Origin: Rhodobacteraceae bacterium UBA1957
GTDB lineage: Bacteria > Pseudomonadota > Alphaproteobacteria > Rhodobacterales > Rhodobacteraceae
DNA: 5,257 nucleotides
Assembly: GCA_002336405.1 (NCBI GenBank)
Contig: DDEJ01000123.1
Span: 13,712-18,968 of the forward strand
Direction of reading: 5' to 3'
This document shows, in pieces, positions 1 to 5,257 of the stretch. Made by a program: the position numbers and the translations under genes. Each line of letters starts with the position of its first letter. Positions within the stretch are counted from its first letter, which is position 1. Below the pieces are notes generated by a model. The model was not told the DNA's origin. It did no database searches and saw only the letters and a program-made list of their open reading frames with translations.

Positions 1-1
1 G

Positions 2-1495
2 TTAATACCCCTGATCTCCGCCTTGTTGCCAGGGTTTGACCAGATTGCCAAATCGGGTAAAGCGCCCTTCAAAGCTCAGATCTACCGTGCCAATCGGGCC
101 GTGGCGTTGCTTGCCGATAATCACTTCGGCCCGGCCGTGCAAACGCTCCATATCGTCTTGCCAAGCTGCCATCTTATCCAGCTCATTATCGCCCGGTTTT
201 TCACGTTCTTTATAATATTCTTCGCGAAAGACGAACATCACCACATCGGCATCCTGCTCGATTGAGCCGGATTCGCGCAGGTCAGATAATTGTGGTCGCT
301 TGTCTTCGCGGTTTTCCACCGCCCGTGACAGCTGTGACAGCGCAATCACCGGGATATCCAATTCCTTAGCAATGGCCTTCATACCTTGAGTGATCTCGGA
401 CACCTCGTTGACGCGGCTGTCTTTGGCGCTGGCAGGGCGCACCAGTTGCAGATAATCGATAATTAAAACATCCAACCCATGGGTTCGTTTGAGACGCCGC
501 GCCCGGGCAGCCAGTTGAGAGATTGGCAGCGCCGGCGTGTCGTCGATATACAGCGGGCAGGCCTCAAGGCTTTTGGCGGCATCGACAAAGCGGCGAAATT
601 CGCCTTCGGTCATATCGCCACGGCGGATTTGTTCAGATGGCACCTCTGAGGCCTCGGACAGGATCCGAGCGGCCAATTGCTCGGCGCTCATCTCGAGGCT
701 ATAGAACCCGACAACCCCACCTTCAACCGCACCTTCACTGCCATCGGGACGGGTGCCGCGTCGGTAGGTCTTGGCAATGTTGAACGCGATATTGGTGGCC
801 AGCGAGGTTTTGCCCATCGAGGGTCGACCGGCAAGGATCAACAGATCGGATTTATGCAAACCGCCGAGTTTTTTATCCATATCGATCAAGCCGGTTGAGA
901 CACCCGACATACCACCTTCGCGTTGATAGGCAGCGTTGGCAATGTTGACCGCGTCGGTGACGGCTTTCAGAAACGATTGAAATCCGCTTTCCGATTGCCC
1001 TTGTTCGGCCAGTTTATAGAGTTTTTGCTCGGCTTCGATGATCTGTTCGGCGGGTTCAAGATCGACATCGACCTTGGCGGCTTTGGCCGCGATGTCTTGG
1101 CCCAGACCGATCAGGTCACGGCGGATGCCCAGATCATAGATCATCTGCGCATAATCACGCGCGGCAAACGCCGAGATCGCCGCACCGGCAAGACGGGCCA
1201 GATAGGCGGGGCCGCCCAGTTCTTTCAGACCCTCGTCATCCTCCATAAAAGCCTTGAGCGTCACCGGTGAGGCGAGGTTGTTTTTCTTGATGCGGCTGGC
1301 TGAAATTTCAAAGATGCGGGCATGCACCGGATCATAGAAATGCTCGGGCCCAATGATCGCCTCAATGCGGTCATAGATGTCGTTATTGGTTAGGATCGCG
1401 CCCAGAAGCTGTTGCTCGGCTTCGATCGAATGGGGCATGGTCTCCGGAGCTTCTATATTGGCGCCGGTGGCATTGAAGGCCGTGATCTCGTTCAT
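2..1495 (-). CDS. dnaB: Replicative DNA helicase DnaB
   Basis: Hexameric ATP-dependent helicase that unwinds the duplex ahead of the replication fork and recruits primase. The 497-residue protein is complete. The N-terminal domain begins at about residue 20 (MPHSIEAEQQLLGAIL) and the RecA-type domain at about 195. Visible motifs: Walker A GRPSMGKT (223-230), motif H1a YSLEMS with catalytic Glu268, Walker B VLIIDYLQL (343-351, Asp347), H3 ALSQLSR (385-391, Gln388), H4 from RPQLSDLRESGS (400 onward), and the arginine finger in KQRHGPIG (Arg464). A loop of roughly 15 extra residues between Walker A and H1a (about 246-260) and another near 430-452 are, as I recall the family, usual in alphaproteobacterial DnaB; there is no intein. 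The ATG at 1495 fits family N-termini; the Shine-Dalgarno is poor (GGGGC only). The 197-base upstream gap holds DnaA boxes and a palindrome. TAA ends the gene at the window edge, so its terminator is not visible. Confidence 0.98.
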   Translation of the reverse strand: MNEITAFNATGANIEAPETMPHSIEAEQQLLGAILTNNDIYDRIEAIIGPEHFYDPVHARIFEISASRIKKNNLASPVTLKAFMEDDEGLKELGGPAYLARLAGAAISAFAARDYAQMIYDLGIRRDLIGLGQDIAAKAAKVDVDLEPAEQIIEAEQKLYKLAEQGQSESGFQSFLKAVTDAVNIANAAYQREGGMSGVSTGLIDMDKKLGGLHKSDLLILAGRPSMGKTSLATNIAFNIAKTYRRGTRPDGSEGAVEGGVVGFYSLEMSAEQLAARILSEASEVPSEQIRRGDMTEGEFRRFVDAAKSLEACPLYIDDTPALPISQLAARARRLKRTHGLDVLIIDYLQLVRPASAKDSRVNEVSEITQGMKAIAKELDIPVIALSQLSRAVENREDKRPQLSDLRESGSIEQDADVVMFVFREEYYKEREKPGDNELDKMAAWQDDMERLHGRAEVIIGKQRHGPIGTVDLSFEGRFTRFGNLVKPWQQGGDQGY

Positions 1496-1519
1496 GGTGG
1501 TGCCCCGCGTTTATCCCAG

Positions 1520-1537
1520 TTGGTGGTAATCCACCAA
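1520..1537 (-). promoter_or_regulatory. Small hairpin in the dnaB 5' leader
   Basis: A perfect 7-bp inverted repeat (TTGGTGG / CCACCAA) with a 4-base loop ends 24 bases before the dnaB ATG, so it would form in the leader RNA. No T-run follows it on the minus strand, so it is not a rho-independent terminator. The bases directly before the ATG (CCACC) could also pair with the GGTGG arm, which would compete with the hairpin and cover the start region. A regulatory role is inference only. Confidence 0.3.
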
Positions 1538-1564
1538 GGCTTGCCTGTGCAAATTGTATGTTTC

Positions 1565-1584
1565 TGTGGATAAGTTGTGGATAG
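1565..1584 (-). promoter_or_regulatory. Two tandem DnaA boxes upstream of dnaB
   Basis: Read on the minus strand, 1565-1573 is TTATCCACA, an exact match to the classical 9-bp DnaA box. 1576-1584 is CTATCCACA, one mismatch at the first base. The two sites have the same orientation and start 11 bp apart, close to one helical turn, so two DnaA molecules would sit on the same face of the DNA. They lie 70-89 bases before the dnaB start codon, within its likely promoter or leader. This suggests DnaA acts on dnaB transcription. The gap lacks the cluster of boxes, AT-rich unwinding region and dnaA/parAB-type neighbours expected of an origin. Confidence 0.6.
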
Positions 1585-1634
1585 GATTAACATACATCAT
1601 ATAGCACCAAACAGGCCCAGACCCCAGCATTTTG

Positions 1635-1648
1635 TGTACGCTCGTACA
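1635..1648. promoter_or_regulatory. 14-bp palindrome, candidate operator upstream of dnaB
   Basis: TGTACGCTCGTACA is a perfect inverted repeat of two 6-bp arms around a 2-base centre. It lies 140-153 bases before the dnaB start and about 40 bases beyond the pyrE stop. On the minus strand it falls in the spacer of a weak candidate promoter: TGGACA at 1654-1659 and CAAAAT at 1629-1634, with a 19-base spacer. A dimeric repressor bound here would block such a promoter. I do not recognise the regulator. The symmetry is real; the operator role is inference. Confidence 0.35.
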
Positions 1649-1692
1649 ATCCATGTCCAGAGAAATTGTTTTCCGGACTTTGACTTTGGGAC

Positions 1693-2367
1693 TTATTTAT
1701 GCGCGTCCTGCCAGTCACGGGGCGCTTGCAAGAATTGCTCAACCTCTTTCAGGGTATTGGCATCGAACACTTGTTGGATTTTTGCTTCGGCCAAAACATC
1801 CCACCAAGTGCACAGCGCGTGTAAGGTGACGCCGTGATCGCCCAGAACCTGCTTGGTCTCGGGAAAAATGCCATAATTAAAGATTACGGCCGTGTGGCTG
1901 CAGGATGCACCGGTCTCGCGTATCGCATCGACAAACGACAGTTTGCTGCCGCCGTCGGTGGTCAGGTCTTCGACCAGTAAGACCCGTTGTCCCTCGGACA
2001 TATTGCCCTCGATTCGGGCATTTCGGCCATAACCTTTGGGCTTTTTGCGGACATAGCTCATCGGCAGCGCCAGACGTTCGGCCACCAACGCAGAAAAGGG
2101 AATACCGGCGGTTTCGCCACCAGCAATATTGTCAAACGCCTCAAAACCAGCATCGCGGCTCAGGGTCTGGCACATGAAATCCATCACTGCGCTGCGCACG
2201 CGGGGAAACGAGATCACTTTGCGGCAATCGATATAGGTCGGACTGGGGAGACCTGAGGCCAAGGTGAAAGGCTCGGCTGCATTGAAATGCACGGCCTTTA
2301 TTTCCAGCAACATCCGCGCCGTGAGTCGGGCAATTTCTTGCGATGAATGGGGGGCTGAGACGGTCAT
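1693..2367 (-). CDS. pyrE: Orotate phosphoribosyltransferase
   Basis: Joins orotate and PRPP to give orotidine 5'-monophosphate and pyrophosphate, the fifth step of de novo UMP synthesis, in the cytoplasm. The 224-residue protein is of normal family length. The type I phosphoribosyltransferase fold is shown by the PRPP-binding motif [14 protein letters not shown] (129-142), with its adjacent acidic pair Glu133-Asp134. The flexible catalytic loop [17 protein letters not shown] spans 105-121 and contains the active-site lysines. The orotate/PRPP pocket strand [10 protein letters not shown] is at 82-91, and the [16 protein letters not shown] segment (34-49) is also typical. The start ATG at 2367 has only a weak AAGG-like Shine-Dalgarno, and a 5-bp inverted repeat (2375-2388) overlaps that site. 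It lies 79 bases downstream of pyrC on the same strand, so co-transcription is likely. No key residue appears to be missing. Confidence 0.97.
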   Translation of the reverse strand: MTVSAPHSSQEIARLTARMLLEIKAVHFNAAEPFTLASGLPSPTYIDCRKVISFPRVRSAVMDFMCQTLSRDAGFEAFDNIAGGETAGIPFSALVAERLALPMSYVRKKPKGYGRNARIEGNMSEGQRVLLVEDLTTDGGSKLSFVDAIRETGASCSHTAVIFNYGIFPETKQVLGDHGVTLHALCTWWDVLAEAKIQQVFDANTLKEVEQFLQAPRDWQDAHK

Positions 2368-2446
2368 TTTGGGCCCTTTCTTGAAAGGATGTGGCAGCGG
2401 GTGCAGTTTGTTGTGGGGCGCAAGATGATGGCGGTGGGATATGAGA

Positions 2447-3487
2447 TCATTCTTTGACCTGCCAGTGAATGTCGACGCCGGGGTCGAACACTGTTATCGG
2501 GCCGTCTTCTGAGGCGATCTTTTTGGGGAACTGTACCACTTCGCCCTTGATTAGGGTTATGGTTTCGGTATTTATTGGCAAGCCGTAGAAGGCCGGACCA
2601 TTGCGTGAGGTGAAGGCCTCTAGATGGTCAAGCGCGGCTTCTTGTTCGAACACATGTGCCAGAATGGCCATTGTGTTGGTGGCAGTGAAACATCCAGCGC
2701 AACCGCAGGCCTGTTCTTTTGCGGCATCCACATGTGGGGCGCTATCCGTGCCGAGGAAAAACTTTGCATTGCCAGATGTCACTGCTGAGCGCAGGGCCAG
2801 CCTGTGGGTTTCGCGTTTCGCCACCGGCAAGCAGTAGTAATGCGGTTTTATGCCGCCGGCCAGAATGTGGTTGCGGTTGATCATCAAGTGGTGCGTGGTC
2901 ACGGTGGCGGCCAAATTACTGGTCTCGCCCTTGACGTATTCAACTGCGTCCGAGGTGGTGATATGTTCCATGATTACCCGCAATTCGGGGGTGGCACGGC
3001 GCAGCGGTGTCAGCACGCGATCTATAAAAACGGCCTCGCGGTCAAAGATATCAACCTCTGGATCCGTGACTTCGCCGTGCACACATAATGGGCAGCCAAT
3101 CTCGGCCATACGCTCAAGAACCGGGCGAATGGTCTCAAAGTTATGTACCCCTGAGGCGGAATTGGTGGTCGCACCCGCGGGGTATAATTTGACGGCTTTG
3201 ATCAAGCCACTTGCATGGGCCGCTGTCAGGTCGTCAAGGTCGGTATCCTCGGTGAGATAGAGCGTCATCAGCGGCTCAAAAGTCTGACCTTCGGGCAGGG
3301 CAGCCAAAATTCTGTCGCGGTAAGCTGCGGCCTGTGCGCCGGTTGTCACGGGTGGCATGAGATTGGGCATAATGATTGCGCGGCTGAAGTGACGGACAGT
3401 TTCGGCCAGCACGGCGGGCAGCATTGCCCCATCGCGCAGATGCAGATGCCAATCATCGGCGCGGCGTATTGTCAGAGATGTAATCAT
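2447..3487 (-). CDS. pyrC: Dihydroorotase (monofunctional, PyrC type)
   Basis: Zinc enzyme of the amidohydrolase superfamily that interconverts N-carbamoyl-aspartate and dihydroorotate, the third step of de novo UMP synthesis. At 346 residues it matches the short E. coli-type PyrC (about 348) rather than the longer class related to allantoinase. The binuclear metal site is complete: His14 and His16 in DDWHLHLRD, the lysine that becomes carboxylated Lys100 in VKLYPAG, His137 in CVHGE, His175 in MEHIT and the catalytic Asp248 in LGTDSAPH. The CGCAGCF segment (261-267) is also characteristic. The ATG at 3487 places HLHLRD at the usual distance from the N-terminus; I see no strong Shine-Dalgarno. 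It lies 77 bases after the upstream methyltransferase-like gene and 79 before pyrE, consistent with a pyrC-pyrE unit. Confidence 0.97.
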   Translation of the reverse strand: MITSLTIRRADDWHLHLRDGAMLPAVLAETVRHFSRAIIMPNLMPPVTTGAQAAAYRDRILAALPEGQTFEPLMTLYLTEDTDLDDLTAAHASGLIKAVKLYPAGATTNSASGVHNFETIRPVLERMAEIGCPLCVHGEVTDPEVDIFDREAVFIDRVLTPLRRATPELRVIMEHITTSDAVEYVKGETSNLAATVTTHHLMINRNHILAGGIKPHYYCLPVAKRETHRLALRSAVTSGNAKFFLGTDSAPHVDAAKEQACGCAGCFTATNTMAILAHVFEQEAALDHLEAFTSRNGPAFYGLPINTETITLIKGEVVQFPKKIASEDGPITVFDPGVDIHWQVKE

Positions 3488-3564
3488 GCTGGATCGGTTA
3501 CACAGTCTTTGAGATAAATGCCAGAGGCCAAATCAGCTGCAGACCGGCAGCGGGCGGTACAAGG

Positions 3565-4215
3565 TCACTCTTTTACGAATTGAAAGTGATCGATGACACG
3601 ATCCAGTTCTGCGCCTGTTTGGTCTGCACCGTTGGTTTTGACAAACAGCGCCTGACGGCCACATGCCTCAGTCGGCTTCAAAAACTCTTCGACCAAATGA
3701 TATTCGGGTCGGTTGAAATAGTCATCGAAAATAATCTTTGTACCGGTCTTTGCATATTTAAGGGACGTTAAAAAACAACAGACACGAAAGCGGCCATCGA
3801 TCAGGACCAAATCGGGCTTGATGCCGTCGCGCCACCAAGCATTGGTATAGCGCGCATAATTGTCACGGCCTGCGTCATCCAGTGGCCACCCCCAATCGCC
3901 AACGGGGCCAACGTCACAATACTGCAGGTGTAGCCGGTCACTGTACTGACAATTCTGCTGGACAGACTTTACCCACCGAGCGTCAGAATCGATGCTGTAA
4001 ATCTGTGCGTCTGTGGTGCGAAAAAGCCATTCTGTCGAGCGCCCCACACCATATTCACCGTAAATTTTGAGCCCTGAGACGTGCTGTTTGAACATAGTTT
4101 CATCACCGTCAAACAGTTGACTGTCGCCGTTTGATCTAGGTGCCGGTTCTAACAAAGCTTTAGCGGGTGGCTGCATCTGTTGCTGCGCAGACGTGGTTTT
4201 GCGGTCTTGGGTCAT
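3565..4215 (-). CDS. Class I SAM-methyltransferase-like protein, function unknown
   Basis: A 216-residue soluble protein with a Rossmann-type methyltransferase layout. Motif I is YGEYGVGRST (52-61), the expected glycine-rich SAM loop. An acidic strand end YSIDSD (73-78) would hold the ribose. CDVGPVGDWGWPLD lies at 100-113, PDLVLIDGRFRVCC at 134-147 and IIFDDYFNRPEYHLVEEF at 161-178. From memory, the GDWG, DGRFRV and FDDY-RP-YH signatures recur in a widespread family of uncharacterised bacterial proteins, often near polysaccharide or sulfotransferase genes; the substrate is unknown and I assign none. The first 35 residues are polar, Gln/Pro-rich and probably disordered; no signal peptide or membrane helix is seen. 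The ATG at 4215 is favoured over later Met codons because GGAG lies 6 bases before it. The gene appears slightly AT-richer than its pyrimidine neighbours, compatible with later acquisition. Confidence 0.8.
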   Translation of the reverse strand: MTQDRKTTSAQQQMQPPAKALLEPAPRSNGDSQLFDGDETMFKQHVSGLKIYGEYGVGRSTEWLFRTTDAQIYSIDSDARWVKSVQQNCQYSDRLHLQYCDVGPVGDWGWPLDDAGRDNYARYTNAWWRDGIKPDLVLIDGRFRVCCFLTSLKYAKTGTKIIFDDYFNRPEYHLVEEFLKPTEACGRQALFVKTNGADQTGAELDRVIDHFQFVKE

Positions 4216-4221
4216 TGGTCA

Positions 4222-4225
4222 CTCC
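4222..4225 (-). promoter_or_regulatory. Ribosome binding site of the methyltransferase-like gene
   Basis: GGAG on the minus strand, six bases before the ATG at 4213-4215. It decides in favour of this start over internal methionines at residues 14 and 41. Confidence 0.6.
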
Positions 4226-4264
4226 ACAGTGGCGGTAATGGCTTCTTGGTATTGCAAAGATTAT

Positions 4265-4293
4265 GTCATACATAGGTTTTTGGAAAATACCAA
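4265..4293 (-). promoter_or_regulatory. Candidate promoter for the minus-strand gene cluster
   Basis: On the minus strand TTGGTA (4288-4293) and TATGAC (4265-4270) are separated by 17 bases, each matching four of six positions of the sigma-70 consensus. It lies about 50 bases before the methyltransferase-like start and could serve that gene and perhaps pyrC-pyrE. AT-rich DNA often yields such matches by chance, so this is tentative. Confidence 0.25.
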
Positions 4294-4360
4294 AGCTGGC
4301 GTTTTACAGTGTGTGCTGCAATCTATTCGGGAGTTTCTCATCTCACAGCGGATTTTTTGT

Positions 4361-4382
4361 AGTGTTAATCGCAGTGTTTATC
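4361..4382. repeat. Tandem 10-bp direct repeat (9/10 identical)
   Basis: AGTGTTAATC (4361-4370) and AGTGTTTATC (4373-4382) differ at one base and are 12 bp apart start to start. They lie in the AT-rich divergent intergenic region. They could be binding half-sites for a regulator of either flanking gene, but two copies of a short AT-rich motif may be chance. Confidence 0.3.
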
Positions 4383-4522
4383 TAGCACTTTTGAAACCAA
4401 CGAATATGTGATTCTAGTTGTTTATTGATAAAAGACATATCGTGCGGGTATCGTCAGCTCGATTTTAAAGTTTTGAGTCAGGATCGCGCAGCGCTTTTGT
4501 TTGTTGCATTTTTTGGGTTTAA

Positions 4523-4551
4523 TTTCCATGATAACTGTAATTTCCTATTAT
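4523..4551 (+). promoter_or_regulatory. Candidate promoter of the nitroreductase remnant
   Basis: TTTCCA (4523-4528) and TATTAT (4546-4551) are separated by 17 bases, matching four and five positions of the sigma-70 hexamers. Transcription would begin near 4558 and leave a leader of about 50 bases before the GTG at 4612. It is weak evidence in AT-rich DNA, but the spacing and placement relative to the ribosome site fit. Confidence 0.25.
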
Positions 4552-4600
4552 GCGGGGTTGTGGCCCAGTTTACGATGTGGATTACGGCCATAATTCTTGC

Positions 4601-4606
4601 AGGAGG
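4601..4606 (+). promoter_or_regulatory. Strong Shine-Dalgarno in front of the nitroreductase remnant
   Basis: AGGAGG (within AGGAGGTGA, 4601-4609) is a complete anti-16S match and the best ribosome site in the window. It sits five bases before GTG at 4612-4614. No long intact open frame starts there: the GTG frame stops at 4639. This supports the view that it once served the nitroreductase gene whose frame resumes just downstream. Confidence 0.55.
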
Positions 4607-4611
4607 TGAGA

Positions 4612-5257
4612 GTGTTTTCACGGGAAAAAAATCGCCTATGAGACACTTGATCTTCCGGGTCACATGTCACGCAGTAACCAAGAGATGCTGTGCGAAGCTC
4701 AGGTTTACTAAGACCGCTTGAAGCGATGCCATAGTGTCTGATATTTTAACGGCCAGCCCGTTCCCAAGGCCATTATACAAGCCTGTATCCGCACCGCCGG
4801 TACTGCGCCTTCGGGCGCCAACCATCAGCCGCGGCATTTTGTTGCAATTTCAGACCCGGAAATTAAACATCAGATACGGGTTGCTGCAGAAAAAAAGAGA
4901 AAAAAACTTTATGAGGGTGGAGGTGGCGATGAATGGATAAAAGCACTCGAACCTCTCGGAACCGACGCGGACCGGCCACATTTGACCGTTGCGCCTTGGT
5001 TGATCGTGGTTTTTGCGCAGCGGTGGCGCGCGTTTGAAGATGGCACCAAATAAAAAAATTTCCATGTTCCTGAAAGTGGAGGCATTGCAAGCTGCTTTCT
5101 CATTTCAGCGCTGCATCACGCGGGACTTGTGGCTTTGACCCATATGCCAAACCCGATGAAGTTTTTAAATAACCTGCTTGAGTGTCCCAGTTCTGAAACG
5201 CCTGTAGCGATTATTGCCGTTGGTCGTGCCAACCCTGATGCAAAAGTGCCAAAAGTT
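4612..5257 (+). pseudogene. Nitroreductase-family (FMN oxidoreductase) pseudogene, 3' end outside window
   Basis: Translating the frame with codons at 4631, 4634 and so on to 5257 gives about 209 codons that read as one nitroreductase-family protein of the 220-230-residue NAD(P)H:FMN type. Recognisable segments in order: QEMLCEAQVY, KRCHSV-stop-YF (family RRRSVRxF, FMN phosphate contact), GQPVPKAIIQACIR, AGTAPSGANHQP (FMN loop), SDPEIKHQIRVAAE, EWIKALEPLGTDADRP, APWLIVVFAQR, HVPESGGIA, and ALHHAGLVALTHMPNPMKFL near the C-terminus. Three in-frame stops interrupt it: TAA 4709-4711 (family usually Tyr), TGA 4739-4741 (family Arg) and TAA 5051-5053 (family Lys). The start is probably GTG 4612 with the strong ribosome site; a run of seven A at 4625-4631 would need one base less to join it to the main frame. 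The conserved Trp of QPW is Arg (CGG, 4832). Family placement is confident; the physiological substrate is unknown. About 10-15 C-terminal residues lie beyond the window. Confidence 0.85.

Larger units (their letters stand above)
4216..4611. other. AT-rich intergenic region between divergent genes
   Basis: About 400 bases between the divergently oriented methyltransferase-like gene and the nitroreductase remnant. It is visibly AT-richer than the flanking genes, with several T-runs, and I see no convincing coding sequence on either strand. The short open frames there lack recognisable motifs and ribosome sites. It holds two weak candidate promoters (one per direction), a 10-bp near-perfect direct repeat and the strong Shine-Dalgarno of the remnant gene. 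No tRNA, terminator or insertion-sequence end was recognised. Confidence 0.7.

Noticed and set aside
1655..1678. Stem-loop after pyrE (GTCCGGA/TCTGGAC with one G-U pair, 10-base loop) as a terminator
   Set aside because: No T-run follows on the minus strand and the loop is large; it does not meet the pattern of a rho-independent terminator.
1496..1692. Chromosomal replication origin at the DnaA boxes
   Set aside because: Only two boxes, no evident AT-rich unwinding tract and no origin-type neighbours; a dnaB regulatory role is simpler.
2368..2446. Pyrimidine attenuator or leader peptide between pyrC and pyrE
   Set aside because: The 79-base gap holds only a 5-bp inverted repeat near the pyrE start and no T-rich terminator or short ORF with a ribosome site.
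3536..3551. Hairpin GCTGC/GCAGC between the methyltransferase-like gene and pyrC
   Set aside because: Only a 5-bp stem and no T-run on either strand; not supportable as a terminator or attenuator.
4576..4584. Third DnaA-box-like site (TGTGGATTA, 8/9) before the nitroreductase remnant
   Set aside because: A single mismatched 9-mer without a partner is expected by chance in a window this size.
4425..4721. 98-codon plus-strand open frame spanning the intergenic region into the nitroreductase remnant
   Set aside because: No recognisable motif, no ribosome site at its start, and its 3' half overlaps the remnant in another frame, where the family similarity clearly lies.
4850..5103. Three overlapping minus-strand open frames of 64-75 codons opposite the nitroreductase remnant
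   Set aside because: They mutually overlap, have no family features and lie antisense to the motif-bearing frame; they are shadows.
4612..5257. Stop-codon recoding (selenocysteine, stop readthrough or altered code) instead of pseudogene
   Set aside because: The stops are two TAA and one TGA at positions where the family has Tyr, Lys and Arg. Other conserved residues are also damaged, and neighbouring genes use the standard code.

Overview
The window looks like an ordinary chromosomal segment of an alphaproteobacterium, most likely Rhodobacterales (Roseobacter-type). The basis is the protein character of DnaB, PyrE and PyrC, including the alphaproteobacterial insertions in DnaB and the YVRKKPKG loop of PyrE, and the gene order pyrC-pyrE-dnaB. 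The genus cannot be fixed from the sequence alone.

The left four fifths carry four genes, all on the minus strand. In transcription order they are a class I SAM-methyltransferase-like protein of unknown role (3565-4215), dihydroorotase pyrC (2447-3487), orotate phosphoribosyltransferase pyrE (1693-2367) and the replicative helicase dnaB (2-1495). The gaps between the first three are about 77-79 bases, so they could share a transcript. dnaB follows after a 197-base gap that holds its own regulatory-looking elements: two DnaA boxes spaced one helical turn apart, a 14-bp palindrome and a small leader hairpin. PyrC and PyrE catalyse two non-adjacent steps of de novo UMP synthesis (ring closure to dihydroorotate, then orotate to OMP). 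DnaB unwinds DNA at the replication fork. The segment therefore couples nucleotide supply and replication genes, although physical adjacency is all the sequence shows.

The right end is different. After an AT-rich, gene-free stretch (about 4216-4611) that contains the divergent starts, the plus strand carries a broken nitroreductase-family gene (4612-5257, running off the window). Its frame can be followed almost end to end with clear family motifs, but it is interrupted by three in-frame stop codons and probably one slipped A-run near the start. It is not a called gene in any simple ORF scan and is the main hidden item in the window.

I found no tRNA, rRNA, CRISPR array, insertion sequence, prophage or convincing rho-independent terminator, and no evidence for a new biological system.
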